NCBI GenBank assembly: GCA_003979345.1
Contig: RYVZ01000011.1
Location: 26,558-90,557 of the forward strand
Source of the DNA: Lachnospiraceae bacterium
GTDB lineage: Bacteria > Bacillota > Clostridia > Lachnospirales > Lachnospiraceae
Direction: 5' to 3'
Length of the DNA stretch: 64,000 nucleotides
The notes beneath the pieces were generated by a model. That model had not been told where the DNA came from and searched no databases. It saw only the letters and a list, made by a program, of their open reading frames with translations. The translations under genes and the position numbers were made by a program. Shown here piece by piece: positions 15,225-22,729 of the stretch (within the stretch, counting starts at the first letter, position 1; each line of letters opens with the position of its first letter).

Positions 15225-16154
15225 TCAACTCCCTGTTTCATCATTCTTTTTCTTCCATTCTTCCAATAACGAGAACAGCACCTTCTCCATCTGAGATCTG
15301 GTATAGAATGTCGGGAAGTATTCCAGAAGCTTCTTCTTTGTTATCGTGAGCTGCTGAAATCTGTTGCTCTCATCCTTGGGGGCATTCTCATTCAGGATCC
15401 GCATGAGTTCCATCTTGGAGATGGTTTCATTTTCCTTAAGATAATCTCTCAGTGCAAAGATCTGAAAGGTCTTGCAGATATCATTTTCAAGCATATACTC
15501 GTAAAGCATCTCCTGCACTTCGTGATCCAGAAAAGAAACTTCCACTGCAGTAGCAAGTGCCAAGGCCTTCTTATCTACCAGCTCCAAGATTGGAGGAATA
15601 AGTTCTACCAAGCGAAGATACCGGTGCAACTGTCCACGGCTTTCCCCGACTCTCTCCGCCAGTTCATCATCCGCTCTGCCTTCCGGCAACTTCGTCCCAA
15701 TTCGGGACGAAGTTAAATCACTTCGCTGACCTTGTCTGCGCATCGCATCATAACGCATCTTGTACGCAAAAGCCTTCTCACTTGGGAGAATCTCTTCTCT
15801 CTGCAAGTTAGAGTCCACCATAGCCAGGACAGCTTCGTCATCGTCGTACTTCTTTACGATTGCAGGGATCTTATCGAAACCGATTTCTTTTACCGCAAAT
15901 AACCGTCGGTGACCGGAGATCATTTCATAATCTCCGTCTTCAAGCGGTCTGACAGTAACCGGAACCAGCACACCATTTAACATGATACTTTCCACAAGTT
16001 CATGCATCTTTTCATCATCCAAAACCTTGAAAGGATGATCCTTGAACGGCCGGATCTTTGCAACCTCGATCTCGTCACAACCGGCTACTGAAGGAACACA
16101 GAGTAATTCATCAATGGATGTCATTTTGATCTTCTGTCCAACTCTCTTAGCCAC
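15225..16154 (-). CDS. parB: ParB-family partition protein
   Basis: 309 residues. Residues ~28-115 form the ParB/Spo0J N-terminal nuclease-like domain, with the arginine patch GHRRLFA (about 79-85) that binds CTP in the family; a helix-turn-helix region follows (DDELAERVGESRGQLHRYLR). The C-terminal ~70 residues are helical. It overlaps parA by 8 bases. Together they segregate plasmids or integrative elements in their circular form. Centromere-like repeats lie just downstream. Confidence 0.9.
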   Translation of the reverse strand: MAKRVGQKIKMTSIDELLCVPSVAGCDEIEVAKIRPFKDHPFKVLDDEKMHELVESIMLNGVLVPVTVRPLEDGDYEMISGHRRLFAVKEIGFDKIPAIVKKYDDDEAVLAMVDSNLQREEILPSEKAFAYKMRYDAMRRQGQRSDLTSSRIGTKLPEGRADDELAERVGESRGQLHRYLRLVELIPPILELVDKKALALATAVEVSFLDHEVQEMLYEYMLENDICKTFQIFALRDYLKENETISKMELMRILNENAPKDESNRFQQLTITKKKLLEYFPTFYTRSQMEKVLFSLLEEWKKKNDETGS

Positions 16155-16935
16155 GATCCAACACCTCCTCCGTTAATGTCCGGTACGCATTAGCAGCCTT
16201 TCCTTTCGGATCATACTGATAAATACTGGACCCTTCTGCACTGATCTCTGCCGCACGAACCGAAAGAGGGATGCAGGTATGAAACACACCTATCTGATTC
16301 GAGTAAGTATCTATAACAAGCTGTGAGATATCCCTGGCATAATTCGTCCTGGCATCTACCATCGTAAGCAATATCCCTTCGATTCTGAGATTCTTATTTA
16401 GTCTCCTCTGTACGCGACCGATGGTTTTGATGAGCTGTTCCAAACCTTTTACCGGAAGATATGCAGCCTGCACCGGAATCAGAACACTGTCTGCGCAAGT
16501 CAGGGCATTGATTGTAAGCATTCCGAGCGAAGGCATACAATCGATGATGATATACTTGTAGTCATATTCCGTCTTGAGATATTCCACAATACTCCGGAGC
16601 ATGACTTCCCTGCTCATGACATTTACCAGATTGATCTCAAGAGCTGACAATTCGATATTTGCCGGAATAAGATCTACGCCTTCATCATGCTGGATGATGG
16701 TCTCCGTGAGAGAAAGTTTTTTCTCTTCCATTACTTCTGATAACAGAGTGGACAGCGTATATTCAAGACTATCAGGCTCCCTATATCCCAGACTGATCGT
16801 CATGGAGCCCTGAGGATCTCCATCGATCAATAAAACCTTGTTGCCCTCTGCAGCCAGTCCGATCCCAAGATTTACAGCTGTAGTGGTCTTTCCGACACCG
16901 CCTTTTTGATTTGCAACTGCGATAACCTTACACAT
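16147..16935 (-). CDS. parA: ParA-family partition ATPase
   Basis: 262 residues, normal for chromosomal or small-plasmid ParA. The deviant Walker A is QKGGVGKTTTA (about 9-19), Walker A' DGDPQGSMT (about 39-47) and Walker B IIIDCMPSLGML. It forms ATP-dependent dimers on DNA that move ParB-bound copies apart. It lacks the long N-terminal HTH of type Ia ParA. It lies 14 bases downstream of a DUF6462-like gene and reads into parB. Confidence 0.93.
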   Translation of the reverse strand: MCKVIAVANQKGGVGKTTTAVNLGIGLAAEGNKVLLIDGDPQGSMTISLGYREPDSLEYTLSTLLSEVMEEKKLSLTETIIQHDEGVDLIPANIELSALEINLVNVMSREVMLRSIVEYLKTEYDYKYIIIDCMPSLGMLTINALTCADSVLIPVQAAYLPVKGLEQLIKTIGRVQRRLNKNLRIEGILLTMVDARTNYARDISQLVIDTYSNQIGVFHTCIPLSVRAAEISAEGSSIYQYDPKGKAANAYRTLTEEVLDRG

Positions 16936-16949
16936 GATCTTTGCCCTCC

Positions 16950-17204
16950 TTAGTTACTTTCCGGATCGCCGTACATTACTTCAATGTACTCATCCAGTTT
17001 TTCTGTATTTACAAGACAGATACGCTTGATGCGATAAACTGCCTTCGCCTCATTAGCCAGATCCATAAACGAGTGGATCCCCATAGAATAAAGGATTGCG
17101 CCCTCATCGTATCTGACCCATTTCTTCTTGCCGTTTTTGAACTGTGCCTTGTAATTATCCATTCTCTCCTGTTTACCGGGATCTTTTGATCTTCCTCTTT
17201 CCAT
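16950..17204 (-). CDS. DUF6462-like DNA-binding protein (copy 2)
   Basis: 84 residues. The core KKKWVRYDEGAILYSMGIHS, then RICLVNTEKLDEYIEV, is strikingly close to copy 1 at 7083-7304 (KKKFVKYEEGAAMYSMGIHA). GGAG lies about 10 bases before the ATG. It is placed between copy 3 and parA in one operon. It is likely to bind DNA as a small excisionase-like protein; the target is unknown. Confidence 0.75.
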   Translation of the reverse strand: MERGRSKDPGKQERMDNYKAQFKNGKKKWVRYDEGAILYSMGIHSFMDLANEAKAVYRIKRICLVNTEKLDEYIEVMYGDPESN

Positions 17205-17205
17205 A

Positions 17206-17496
17206 TCACATTTCTCCTTCCGCGCCTTCGCAATTGTTTTCCAGAAACTTTTCGATCAACTCCAGATCGATAACCACGTTCTTCTTAATACGGATATTCG
17301 CCCCTGCTTCTTTTGCCAGTTTCACGAATGAGTAATAGTTCATGGAATACATCCGTGCTCCCTGGGCATAGGAAACAAAAGTCCTCTTCTGCTCATCTAT
17401 GAACCGGTCAAGATCCGGTCCTCTTCTTAATGTCCGAAGAAGTTCTTTTTTTCTTTCTTCTTCCCGCTCTTCCTTTGATCTTTTTGCCACGATCAT
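17206..17496 (-). CDS. DUF6462-like DNA-binding protein (copy 3)
   Basis: 96 residues from ATG 17496, three bases after AAAGGAGG. The N-terminal 35 residues are strongly charged (KRSKEEREEERKKELL), then comes the DUF6462-like core RTFVSYAQGARMYSMNYYSF and VVIDLELIEKFLENN. It is more divergent than copies 1 and 2. It is the first gene of the parAB operon at the right end of the element, near the attachment site. Confidence 0.7.
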   Translation of the reverse strand: MIVAKRSKEEREEERKKELLRTLRRGPDLDRFIDEQKRTFVSYAQGARMYSMNYYSFVKLAKEAGANIRIKKNVVIDLELIEKFLENNCEGAEGEM

Positions 17497-17547
17497 GAGC
17501 CTCCTTTCGAATGAAAAAATGTTTACAAGTTGCCCCAAGCACGAAAA

Positions 17548-17585
17548 AAGGCACCTACTCTAGATTTCTCTAAAGTAAGTGCCTG
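17548..17585 (-). terminator. terminator at the element's right end
   Basis: Minus-strand GGCACTTACT pairs with AGTAGGTGCC (one G-U), followed by TTTTTTC. It lies between lysS and the first element gene, so it replaces the native lysS terminator that the insertion moved to 5278-5301. Confidence 0.7.
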
Positions 17586-17649
17586 TGAAACCATCCAAAA
17601 GCTGTCCTCTGGATAATTTACCTGTTTAGTTTCAGCCAAATCCGTGCTC

Positions 17650-17671
17650 TACATCACGTTCCGTGACGATG
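17650..17671 (+). repeat. end repeat, putative integrase arm site (right)
   Basis: Direct copy of 5410-5431 (19 of 22). Between it and the core lie further GTGACGAAG and TGACAAGGA words (17779-17815), possibly more integrase or excisionase sites. No gene is seen in 17586-17818. Confidence 0.5.
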
Positions 17672-17818
17672 CACGAAGCATTTTTTCACTCTTTCATGAG
17701 GCTTTAAGAGACCTCACTTTTCGGCTCAGAAAACGCGACTTTTTGCGTCTACATGCCGTTGTCCATACTTGTCCGTAGTGTGACGAAGCGTGACAAGGAA
17801 TGACAAGGAGCGACGAAA

Positions 17819-17841
17819 TTATAGCGATTTTAACGTCGGGA
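17819..17841 (-). other. attachment site in lysS 3' end (right)
   Basis: The last codons of lysS share the core CGTCGGGA (17834-17841) with 5321-5328; beyond the core the two copies diverge but keep the reading frame and near-synonymous residues (PTLKSL against PTMKSLDK). Confidence 0.7.
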
Positions 17842-19525
17842 ACAGTAGCACATCCCGGATCGCGGGCTGGTTCGTGAGCAGCATGATCAGCCGGTCAATG
17901 CCGTAACCGATGCCTCCGGTCGGCGGCATGCCGATCTCCAAGGCGTTCATGAAATCCTCGTCCGTCGTGTTCGCTTCCTCATCGCCCGCCGCCAGCGCTG
18001 CTTCCTGCGCCTTAAAACGCTCCCTCTGATCGATCGGGTCGTTCAGCTCAGAATAGGCGTTACACATTTCATGTCCAGTAATAAACAGCTCGAAGCGCTC
18101 CACATAATCGGGCTTATCCGGCTTGCGCTTCGTGAGCGGCGAGATCTCGACCGGATGGTCCATCACGAATGTTGGCTGAATCAAATGCTCCTCGACAAAT
18201 TCCTCAAAAAACAGATTCAGGATATCCCCCTTCGTGTGGCGTTCCTCATACTGAATGCCCTTTTCATCCGCGAGCTTCTTTGCCGCCGCCGTATCGGGAA
18301 CTTCATCGAAGTCCACACCCGCATACTGTTTCACGGCATCCACCATCGTCAGCCGCGCAAACGGCTTGCCGAGGTCGATCTCCACATCTTTATATAATAC
18401 GGTCGTCGTGCCAAGCACGGTCTTGGCCACATGGCGGAACATATTTTCCGTCAGCTCCATCATACCGTAATAATCCGTATACGCCTGATAAAGCTCCATC
18501 ATCGTAAACTCCGGATTATGCCTTGTGTCAAGTCCCTCGTTGCGGAATACGCGTCCGATCTCATAGACCCGCTCTAAACCGCCGACGATCAGGCGCTTTA
18601 AGTACAGCTCCAAAGAGATCCGAAGCTTCACGTCCTCGTTTAACGCATTATAATGCGTCTCAAACGGTCTTGCCGCCGCGCCGCCCGCATTGGAGACAAG
18701 CATCGGCGTCTCGACCTCCAAAAAGCCCTGCCCGTCTAAATAAGAACGGATCGCGCTGATGATCTTGGAACGGAGGATAAAGGTCTTCTTCACGTCCTCG
18801 TTCATGATCAGATCCGTATAACGCTGGCGGTAACGGAGATCCGTATTCGTCAGCCCGTGGAACTTTTCAGGCAACACCTGTAAGCTCTTCGTCAGCAGCG
18901 TGATCTTTTCCGCATGTACCGATACCTCGCCGGTCTTTGTACGGAACACAAAGCCCTCAATACCGACCAGATCGCCGATATCAAATTTCTTAAAATCTGC
19001 ATAGGATTCCTCACCGACGCTGTCGCGCGCCACGTAGCACTGGATCGTCCCCTGAACATCCTGAATATGGCAGAACGACGCTTTCCCCATCACGCGCTTG
19101 GACATCAGCCGTCCGGCAGCCCTGACCGTGCTGCCCTCAAGTGACTCAAACTTTTCCTTGATCTCCGCGCTGTGATGCGTCATCTCATATTTCGTGATCA
19201 CATACGGGTTCTTACCCGCTTCTTTCAAAGCGGCAAGCTTTTCTCTGCGCACCTTTAAGAGCTGTCCTAAGTCCGGCTCGCCCTGATTTTGCTCATTTCC
19301 CTGAGCTTTGTCCCGACCTTGCCCGTTTCCACGTGCCTTGCCCTGACCCTGCTCATTTTCCCGCGCCTTGCCCTGACTTTCTACGCTTCTCTGATCCTGC
19401 ACACAGTTCTGTTCATTATTCCGAACCTGCGCTCCATCCTGCATCTGATTCTGTGTATTGATATCTGCCATTTTCGTCTTCATGCCTTTCTTTAACCTGC
19501 AAACCTGCTTTTCCATCCCGGGCAT
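17819..19525 (-). CDS. lysS: lysyl-tRNA synthetase (class II) with extra N-terminal repeats
   Basis: 568 residues as drawn. It charges tRNA-Lys with lysine. From about residue 84 the usual LysS sequence begins (EPDLGQLLKVRREKLAALKE): OB-fold anticodon domain, then the class II catalytic core with RFRNE-like VFRNEGLDTRHNPEFTMME and the C-terminal GIGYGIDRLIML motif 3. Upstream are ~80 odd residues with three 10-residue repeats of the type GQGKARENEQ. The start is uncertain (ATG at 19525, 19516, 19483 or 19471). The last codons (PTLKSL) were supplied by the integrative element. It follows greA by 35 bases. Confidence 0.95.
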   Translation of the reverse strand: MPGMEKQVCRLKKGMKTKMADINTQNQMQDGAQVRNNEQNCVQDQRSVESQGKARENEQGQGKARGNGQGRDKAQGNEQNQGEPDLGQLLKVRREKLAALKEAGKNPYVITKYEMTHHSAEIKEKFESLEGSTVRAAGRLMSKRVMGKASFCHIQDVQGTIQCYVARDSVGEESYADFKKFDIGDLVGIEGFVFRTKTGEVSVHAEKITLLTKSLQVLPEKFHGLTNTDLRYRQRYTDLIMNEDVKKTFILRSKIISAIRSYLDGQGFLEVETPMLVSNAGGAAARPFETHYNALNEDVKLRISLELYLKRLIVGGLERVYEIGRVFRNEGLDTRHNPEFTMMELYQAYTDYYGMMELTENMFRHVAKTVLGTTTVLYKDVEIDLGKPFARLTMVDAVKQYAGVDFDEVPDTAAAKKLADEKGIQYEERHTKGDILNLFFEEFVEEHLIQPTFVMDHPVEISPLTKRKPDKPDYVERFELFITGHEMCNAYSELNDPIDQRERFKAQEAALAAGDEEANTTDEDFMNALEIGMPPTGGIGYGIDRLIMLLTNQPAIRDVLLFPTLKSL

Positions 19526-19560
19526 CCTTACCCCCCGGAATCCTTTACGAAAGAGATCTT

Positions 19561-20046
19561 TTATTCCTTCGACTTATCGATGTCCAAAATCTGATAATTC
19601 ACAACACCGACCTGTGTATCAACGCTGACTTTATCTCCCTTTTTAGCGCCGATCAGTGCTTTTCCTACCGGAGATTCGTTCGAAATTTTTCCTTTGAGGC
19701 TGTTCGCCTCGCTGGAACCGACGATCTTGTATTCCAATTCTTCATTATATTCTAGATCAAGAATGCGCACCTTACAGCCAATGCTGACCTTATCTAAATC
19801 CACTTCATCCTCAATCACGACTTCCGCATTTTTCAGGATCTTTTCAAGTTCCTCGATTCTTGCCTCAATATCGCGCTGTTCGTCCTTCGCCGCATCGTAT
19901 TCTGCGTTCTCCGATAAATCTCCCTGCTCGCGCGCCTCCTTAATCTTCTGAGCGACCTCTTTTCTTCTGACCACTTTCAGGTTGTGAAGCTCCTCCTCAT
20001 ATCTGCGCAATCCCTCATACGTTAAAATATTTTTTTTGCCTTCCAT
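19561..20046 (-). CDS. greA: transcription elongation factor GreA
   Basis: 161 residues, the normal length. The N-terminal coiled coil (residues ~8-78) has the acidic tip EQGDLSENAEYDAAKDEQ that reaches into RNA polymerase to stimulate transcript cleavage. The C-terminal FKBP-like domain ends with SPVGKALIGAKKGDKVSVDT. AAGGGAAGG precedes the ATG. It is followed by lysS in the arrangement common to Clostridia. Confidence 0.97.
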   Translation of the reverse strand: MEGKKNILTYEGLRRYEEELHNLKVVRRKEVAQKIKEAREQGDLSENAEYDAAKDEQRDIEARIEELEKILKNAEVVIEDEVDLDKVSIGCKVRILDLEYNEELEYKIVGSSEANSLKGKISNESPVGKALIGAKKGDKVSVDTQVGVVNYQILDIDKSKE

Positions 20047-20083
20047 TCCGATTTCCTTCCCTTTTCTTAAATCTATAGAAACT

Positions 20084-20120
20084 GCGCATGAATTCTTCTT
20101 CTAATAAAAGATTCATGCGC
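20084..20120. terminator. hairpin between dusB and greA
   Basis: A perfect 10-bp stem (GCGCATGAAT / ATTCATGCGC) with a 17-base AT-rich loop and no strong T-run on either side. It may be a weak terminator or mRNA-processing hairpin. Confidence 0.4.
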
Positions 20121-20178
20121 TCATTCTATTCCGTTCTCTATTCTGCGGTATCATAAAAGCGCTTGTATTATATCCCAT

Positions 20179-21303
20179 TTACCACATAGTGTCAAGAAGC
20201 TCCTGCAAGGCTTCAAAACTTGTGATTTCGTTGACCGCGCGCCGCATGGCAGCAGAGTTTGGATACCCCGCCGTATACCATGCCACATGCTTGCGCATTT
20301 CCCGCACACCGGTATATTCTCCTTTTTCTTCAAGAAGCATACGCGCATGGCGCAGCATCATACTCTTTACCGCGCTGCGGTCCGGTTTTCCGTCACGCTG
20401 TCCACTGTCGGATTCCCATACTTTCTGCGCTTCCCGCATCCCTTTTTTCTGCTCCGGCATATTTTCCCCACTGCACGCTTGTTCCATGTGATTCACGCAA
20501 TCAGGCATATCCGCCCCGCAGCAGCTGCCCCAGCTCAGATTGCCTTCCGCGAGTCCATTCACATCGCCTTTTGCAAGTCCGCGCGCGATCTCGCGAAAGA
20601 TCCATGGATTCCCTCGCGCTGCCCGTCCGATCATCACGCCGTCACAGCCCGTCTCCTCAAGCATCCGTTTGGCGGAAGATATGTCCGTCACATCCCCATT
20701 TCCAATGACGGGAATACGCACAGCCTGCCTGACGGCGCGGATGCAGCTTAAATCTGCATCGCCCGCATAATACTGCTCCCTTGTCCTTCCGTGCACGGCA
20801 ACTGCCGCTGCACCCGACTCCTGCGCGATATGCGCGATCTCGACCGCATTTTCATGTTCCAAGTCAAAGCCGCGCCTGATCTTGACCGTGACAGGCTTCC
20901 GAATCGCCCTTGCCGCCGCCTCAATGATTTTTCCCGCAAGCCGGGGATTTTTCATAAGTGCGCTGCCCTCACCATTGTTTACGACCTTCGGCACCGGACA
21001 GCCCATATTGATATCCAGTACCGCAAATGGCAGTTCTTCGATCTTTTTTGCCATCTCACCGATCAGATCTGGTTCTGAGCCAAACAATTGCAGGGATACA
21101 AGCCCCTCCTGCGGCGAAATGTTCAGCAGTTCTTCCGTATTTTTATTATGATAAGACAACGCCTTTGCCGAAATCATCTCCATGCACACCATGCCGGCAC
21201 CCTGCTCGGCACAGAGCACACGGAACGGTAAGTCAGTCACCCCCGCCATCGGCGCAAGGATCAGATTGTTCGGCAGCGTTATATTTCCGATTTTCAGTTG
21301 CAT
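20179..21303 (-). CDS. dusB: tRNA-dihydrouridine synthase, DusB type, with insertion
   Basis: 374 residues, about 45-50 more than usual. It reduces uridines in the tRNA D-loop with FMN and NADPH. Seen: APMAGVTDLPFR (17-28), catalytic Cys102 in NMGCPVPK, KIRRGFD (141-147), HGRTREQ (171-177) and FMN-phosphate loop GNGDV / MIGRAARGNP. The extra segment (about 245-305) is rich in Cys, Gly and charged residues (GSCCGADMPDCVNHMEQACS) and sits between the barrel and the C-terminal helical domain. The active site is intact. It lies upstream of greA and lysS, a common Firmicutes order. Confidence 0.93.
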   Translation of the reverse strand: MQLKIGNITLPNNLILAPMAGVTDLPFRVLCAEQGAGMVCMEMISAKALSYHNKNTEELLNISPQEGLVSLQLFGSEPDLIGEMAKKIEELPFAVLDINMGCPVPKVVNNGEGSALMKNPRLAGKIIEAAARAIRKPVTVKIRRGFDLEHENAVEIAHIAQESGAAAVAVHGRTREQYYAGDADLSCIRAVRQAVRIPVIGNGDVTDISSAKRMLEETGCDGVMIGRAARGNPWIFREIARGLAKGDVNGLAEGNLSWGSCCGADMPDCVNHMEQACSGENMPEQKKGMREAQKVWESDSGQRDGKPDRSAVKSMMLRHARMLLEEKGEYTGVREMRKHVAWYTAGYPNSAAMRRAVNEITSFEALQELLDTMW

Positions 21304-21423
21304 ACGTTTTTATATCATTCCTTCTGCTACCGGGCAGCAGCTAATCAGGTAATTACAAATAAGATCCCAAGCTTACTTTAACGCTCCACACAAAATCTGC
21401 AGCTCCACACAAGATAGATACTG

Positions 21424-22221
21424 TCATTTGAGAACACGCCTGCCCTTATGATTTCTCTCATAGATCATGCGCAGTCCGTCCAGCGTAAGAGAGCTGTCAT
21501 AGATCTGAATTGCCTCGGTCTCCTCTGAAATGAGTCTGCCAAGCCCTCCGGTAGCGACCACCTTCATATCATCGCCATAGCCGCTTTCTTCCTTTACCTG
21601 TCTGATAATATATTCCGTCTGTCCGATCTGACCGTATACAAGCCCCGCCTGCATACTGGAGATCGTCTCCTGTGCCAGAATGGAAGCCGGTTTCCTGATC
21701 TCCACCTCCGGAAGCCGCGCCGTATCCTCCCAAAGCGCCTTTGCAGAGATACGGATGCCCGGCGCCGTGATTCCCGCCGTAAAACAGCCGTCCTCCGTCA
21801 TCAGGTCATAGGTTGTCGCCGTACCAAAATCGATCACAAGCACGGGGCCGCCGTACTTCTCGTATGCGCCGACCGCATCGACGATCCTGTCAGCGCCGAT
21901 TTCCCGCGGATTTTCCGTGACAATGCGGATCCCTGTTTTAATGCCAGGACCGACGATCATCGGCGTATGTCCCAGATAACGCACGATCGCGCCCGTCAGC
22001 GAGTGCATCACATTCGGCACGACACTTGCAATGATCGTACCCTCTATATCGTCCGTTCCCACGCTATTTTCTCTCAGCAGTTCCCGCAGACTGATCCCGT
22101 ACTCATCCGAAGTCCTCGACTGTTTCGCCATCATACGGAATGTCGTGACCAGTGTTTCCTTTTCGTATACGCCGAATGTGATATTGGTATTTCCCACATC
22201 GATCACAAGAATTTTGCCCAC
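21424..22221 (-). CDS. coaX: type III pantothenate kinase
   Basis: 265 residues. It makes 4'-phosphopantothenate, the first step of coenzyme A synthesis. It carries the ASKHA nucleotide loops: LVIDVGNTNITFGVY at the N-terminus, GADRIVDAVGAYEKYGGPVL in the middle and TATTYDLMTEDGCFTAGIT with the catalytic aspartate region. Its start overlaps the stop of the 123-residue gene upstream by one base. It is the usual pantothenate kinase in Clostridia. Confidence 0.96.
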   Translation of the reverse strand: MGKILVIDVGNTNITFGVYEKETLVTTFRMMAKQSRTSDEYGISLRELLRENSVGTDDIEGTIIASVVPNVMHSLTGAIVRYLGHTPMIVGPGIKTGIRIVTENPREIGADRIVDAVGAYEKYGGPVLVIDFGTATTYDLMTEDGCFTAGITAPGIRISAKALWEDTARLPEVEIRKPASILAQETISSMQAGLVYGQIGQTEYIIRQVKEESGYGDDMKVVATGGLGRLISEETEAIQIYDSSLTLDGLRMIYERNHKGRRVLK

Positions 22222-22592
22222 TATTTCGTCTCCTCCCCATCTTCCTGACGGTTCAGCAACCCCGATACATCCTCGCCCAGCATGACCGCCCGGTAATACA
22301 AGCTTAAGGATTCAAACAGTTCCGTGCGCTTCCTGCGCACTTCGCTGACTAACAGCCCGCTCCCGATATCATCATAAAGATAATCCTCCTCCGCGGCTTC
22401 CGTCTGCATCGTCACGCTGCCGTCTTCCTCAAAACCAATCGTAAAAATACCGCCGACCTCCTCCGTGAAAAGCACGCAGATAATGTGCAGCTCCTCCTGT
22501 ATGGACTGTGGCAGCTTTGCAAACTCTTTGTTAAAAAAATATTTTTTATCATAGGCATTCGCGCCGCATAAAACCGTCCGTGATCCGCTCAT
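22221..22592 (-). CDS. DUF6145-like small protein
   Basis: 123 residues. It begins with VLCGANAYDKKYFFNKEFAK and continues VLFTEEVGGIFTIGFEEDG, which I recognise as the DUF6145 type found beside coaX and birA in Lachnospiraceae. Acidic, with no membrane span. It overlaps coaX. Function unknown; position suggests a link to cofactor metabolism, but that is only context. Confidence 0.7.
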   Translation of the reverse strand: MSGSRTVLCGANAYDKKYFFNKEFAKLPQSIQEELHIICVLFTEEVGGIFTIGFEEDGSVTMQTEAAEEDYLYDDIGSGLLVSEVRRKRTELFESLSLYYRAVMLGEDVSGLLNRQEDGEETK

Positions 22593-22646
22593 GTCCGTCC
22601 TTCATTTCCTTCCATATCCTTTTCACGCATTTTAGGCTCATAGTGG

Positions 22647-22727
22647 AGAACGGCAGTCTGCCGTTCTTCAGCGTAAGGCATAGAACTTCATAGCGATACA
22701 GCCTTTGCCGTGAGCTTTAGAAGTTCT
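22647..22727. repeat. intergenic hairpins between birA and the DUF6145 gene
   Basis: AGAACGGCA-GTC-TGCCGTTCT (22647-22667) forms a perfect 9-bp stem. Next to it TAGAACTTC (at about 22681) and GAAGTTCT (at about 22720) form a longer inverted repeat around a 30-base middle. Similar GAAGTTC/GAACTTC ends flank a hairpin block at 53770-53830. Confidence 0.45.
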
Positions 22728-22729
22728 CC

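Larger units (their letters stand above)
5319..17841. mobile_element. integrative element inserted in lysS 3' end, about 12.5 kb
   Basis: The boundaries are the duplicated lysS 3' terminus (5300-5328 and 17819-17841, common core of 8 bases). A 22-bp sequence near each end repeats in the same orientation (5410-5431 and 17650-17671, 19 of 22 identical) and probably holds integrase arm sites. Inside are an integrase, a ribbon-helix-helix protein, three DUF6462-like proteins, a RelBE-type module, a phage-type repressor, DUF5688, a RepA fragment, nuclease-like cargo and ParA/ParB. No relaxase, coupling protein or type IV secretion gene is present, so it is either a degenerate conjugative element or depends on a helper. 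Confidence 0.85.

Noticed and set aside
5319..17841. Prophage
   Set aside because: There is a phage-type repressor and integrase but no capsid, tail, terminase or lysis gene; ParAB, RepA and DUF genes fit an integrative element.
18071..18507. Plus-strand frames opposite lysS, dusB, dnaE and other core genes
   Set aside because: They are mirror frames of strongly supported minus-strand genes and lack ribosome sites.
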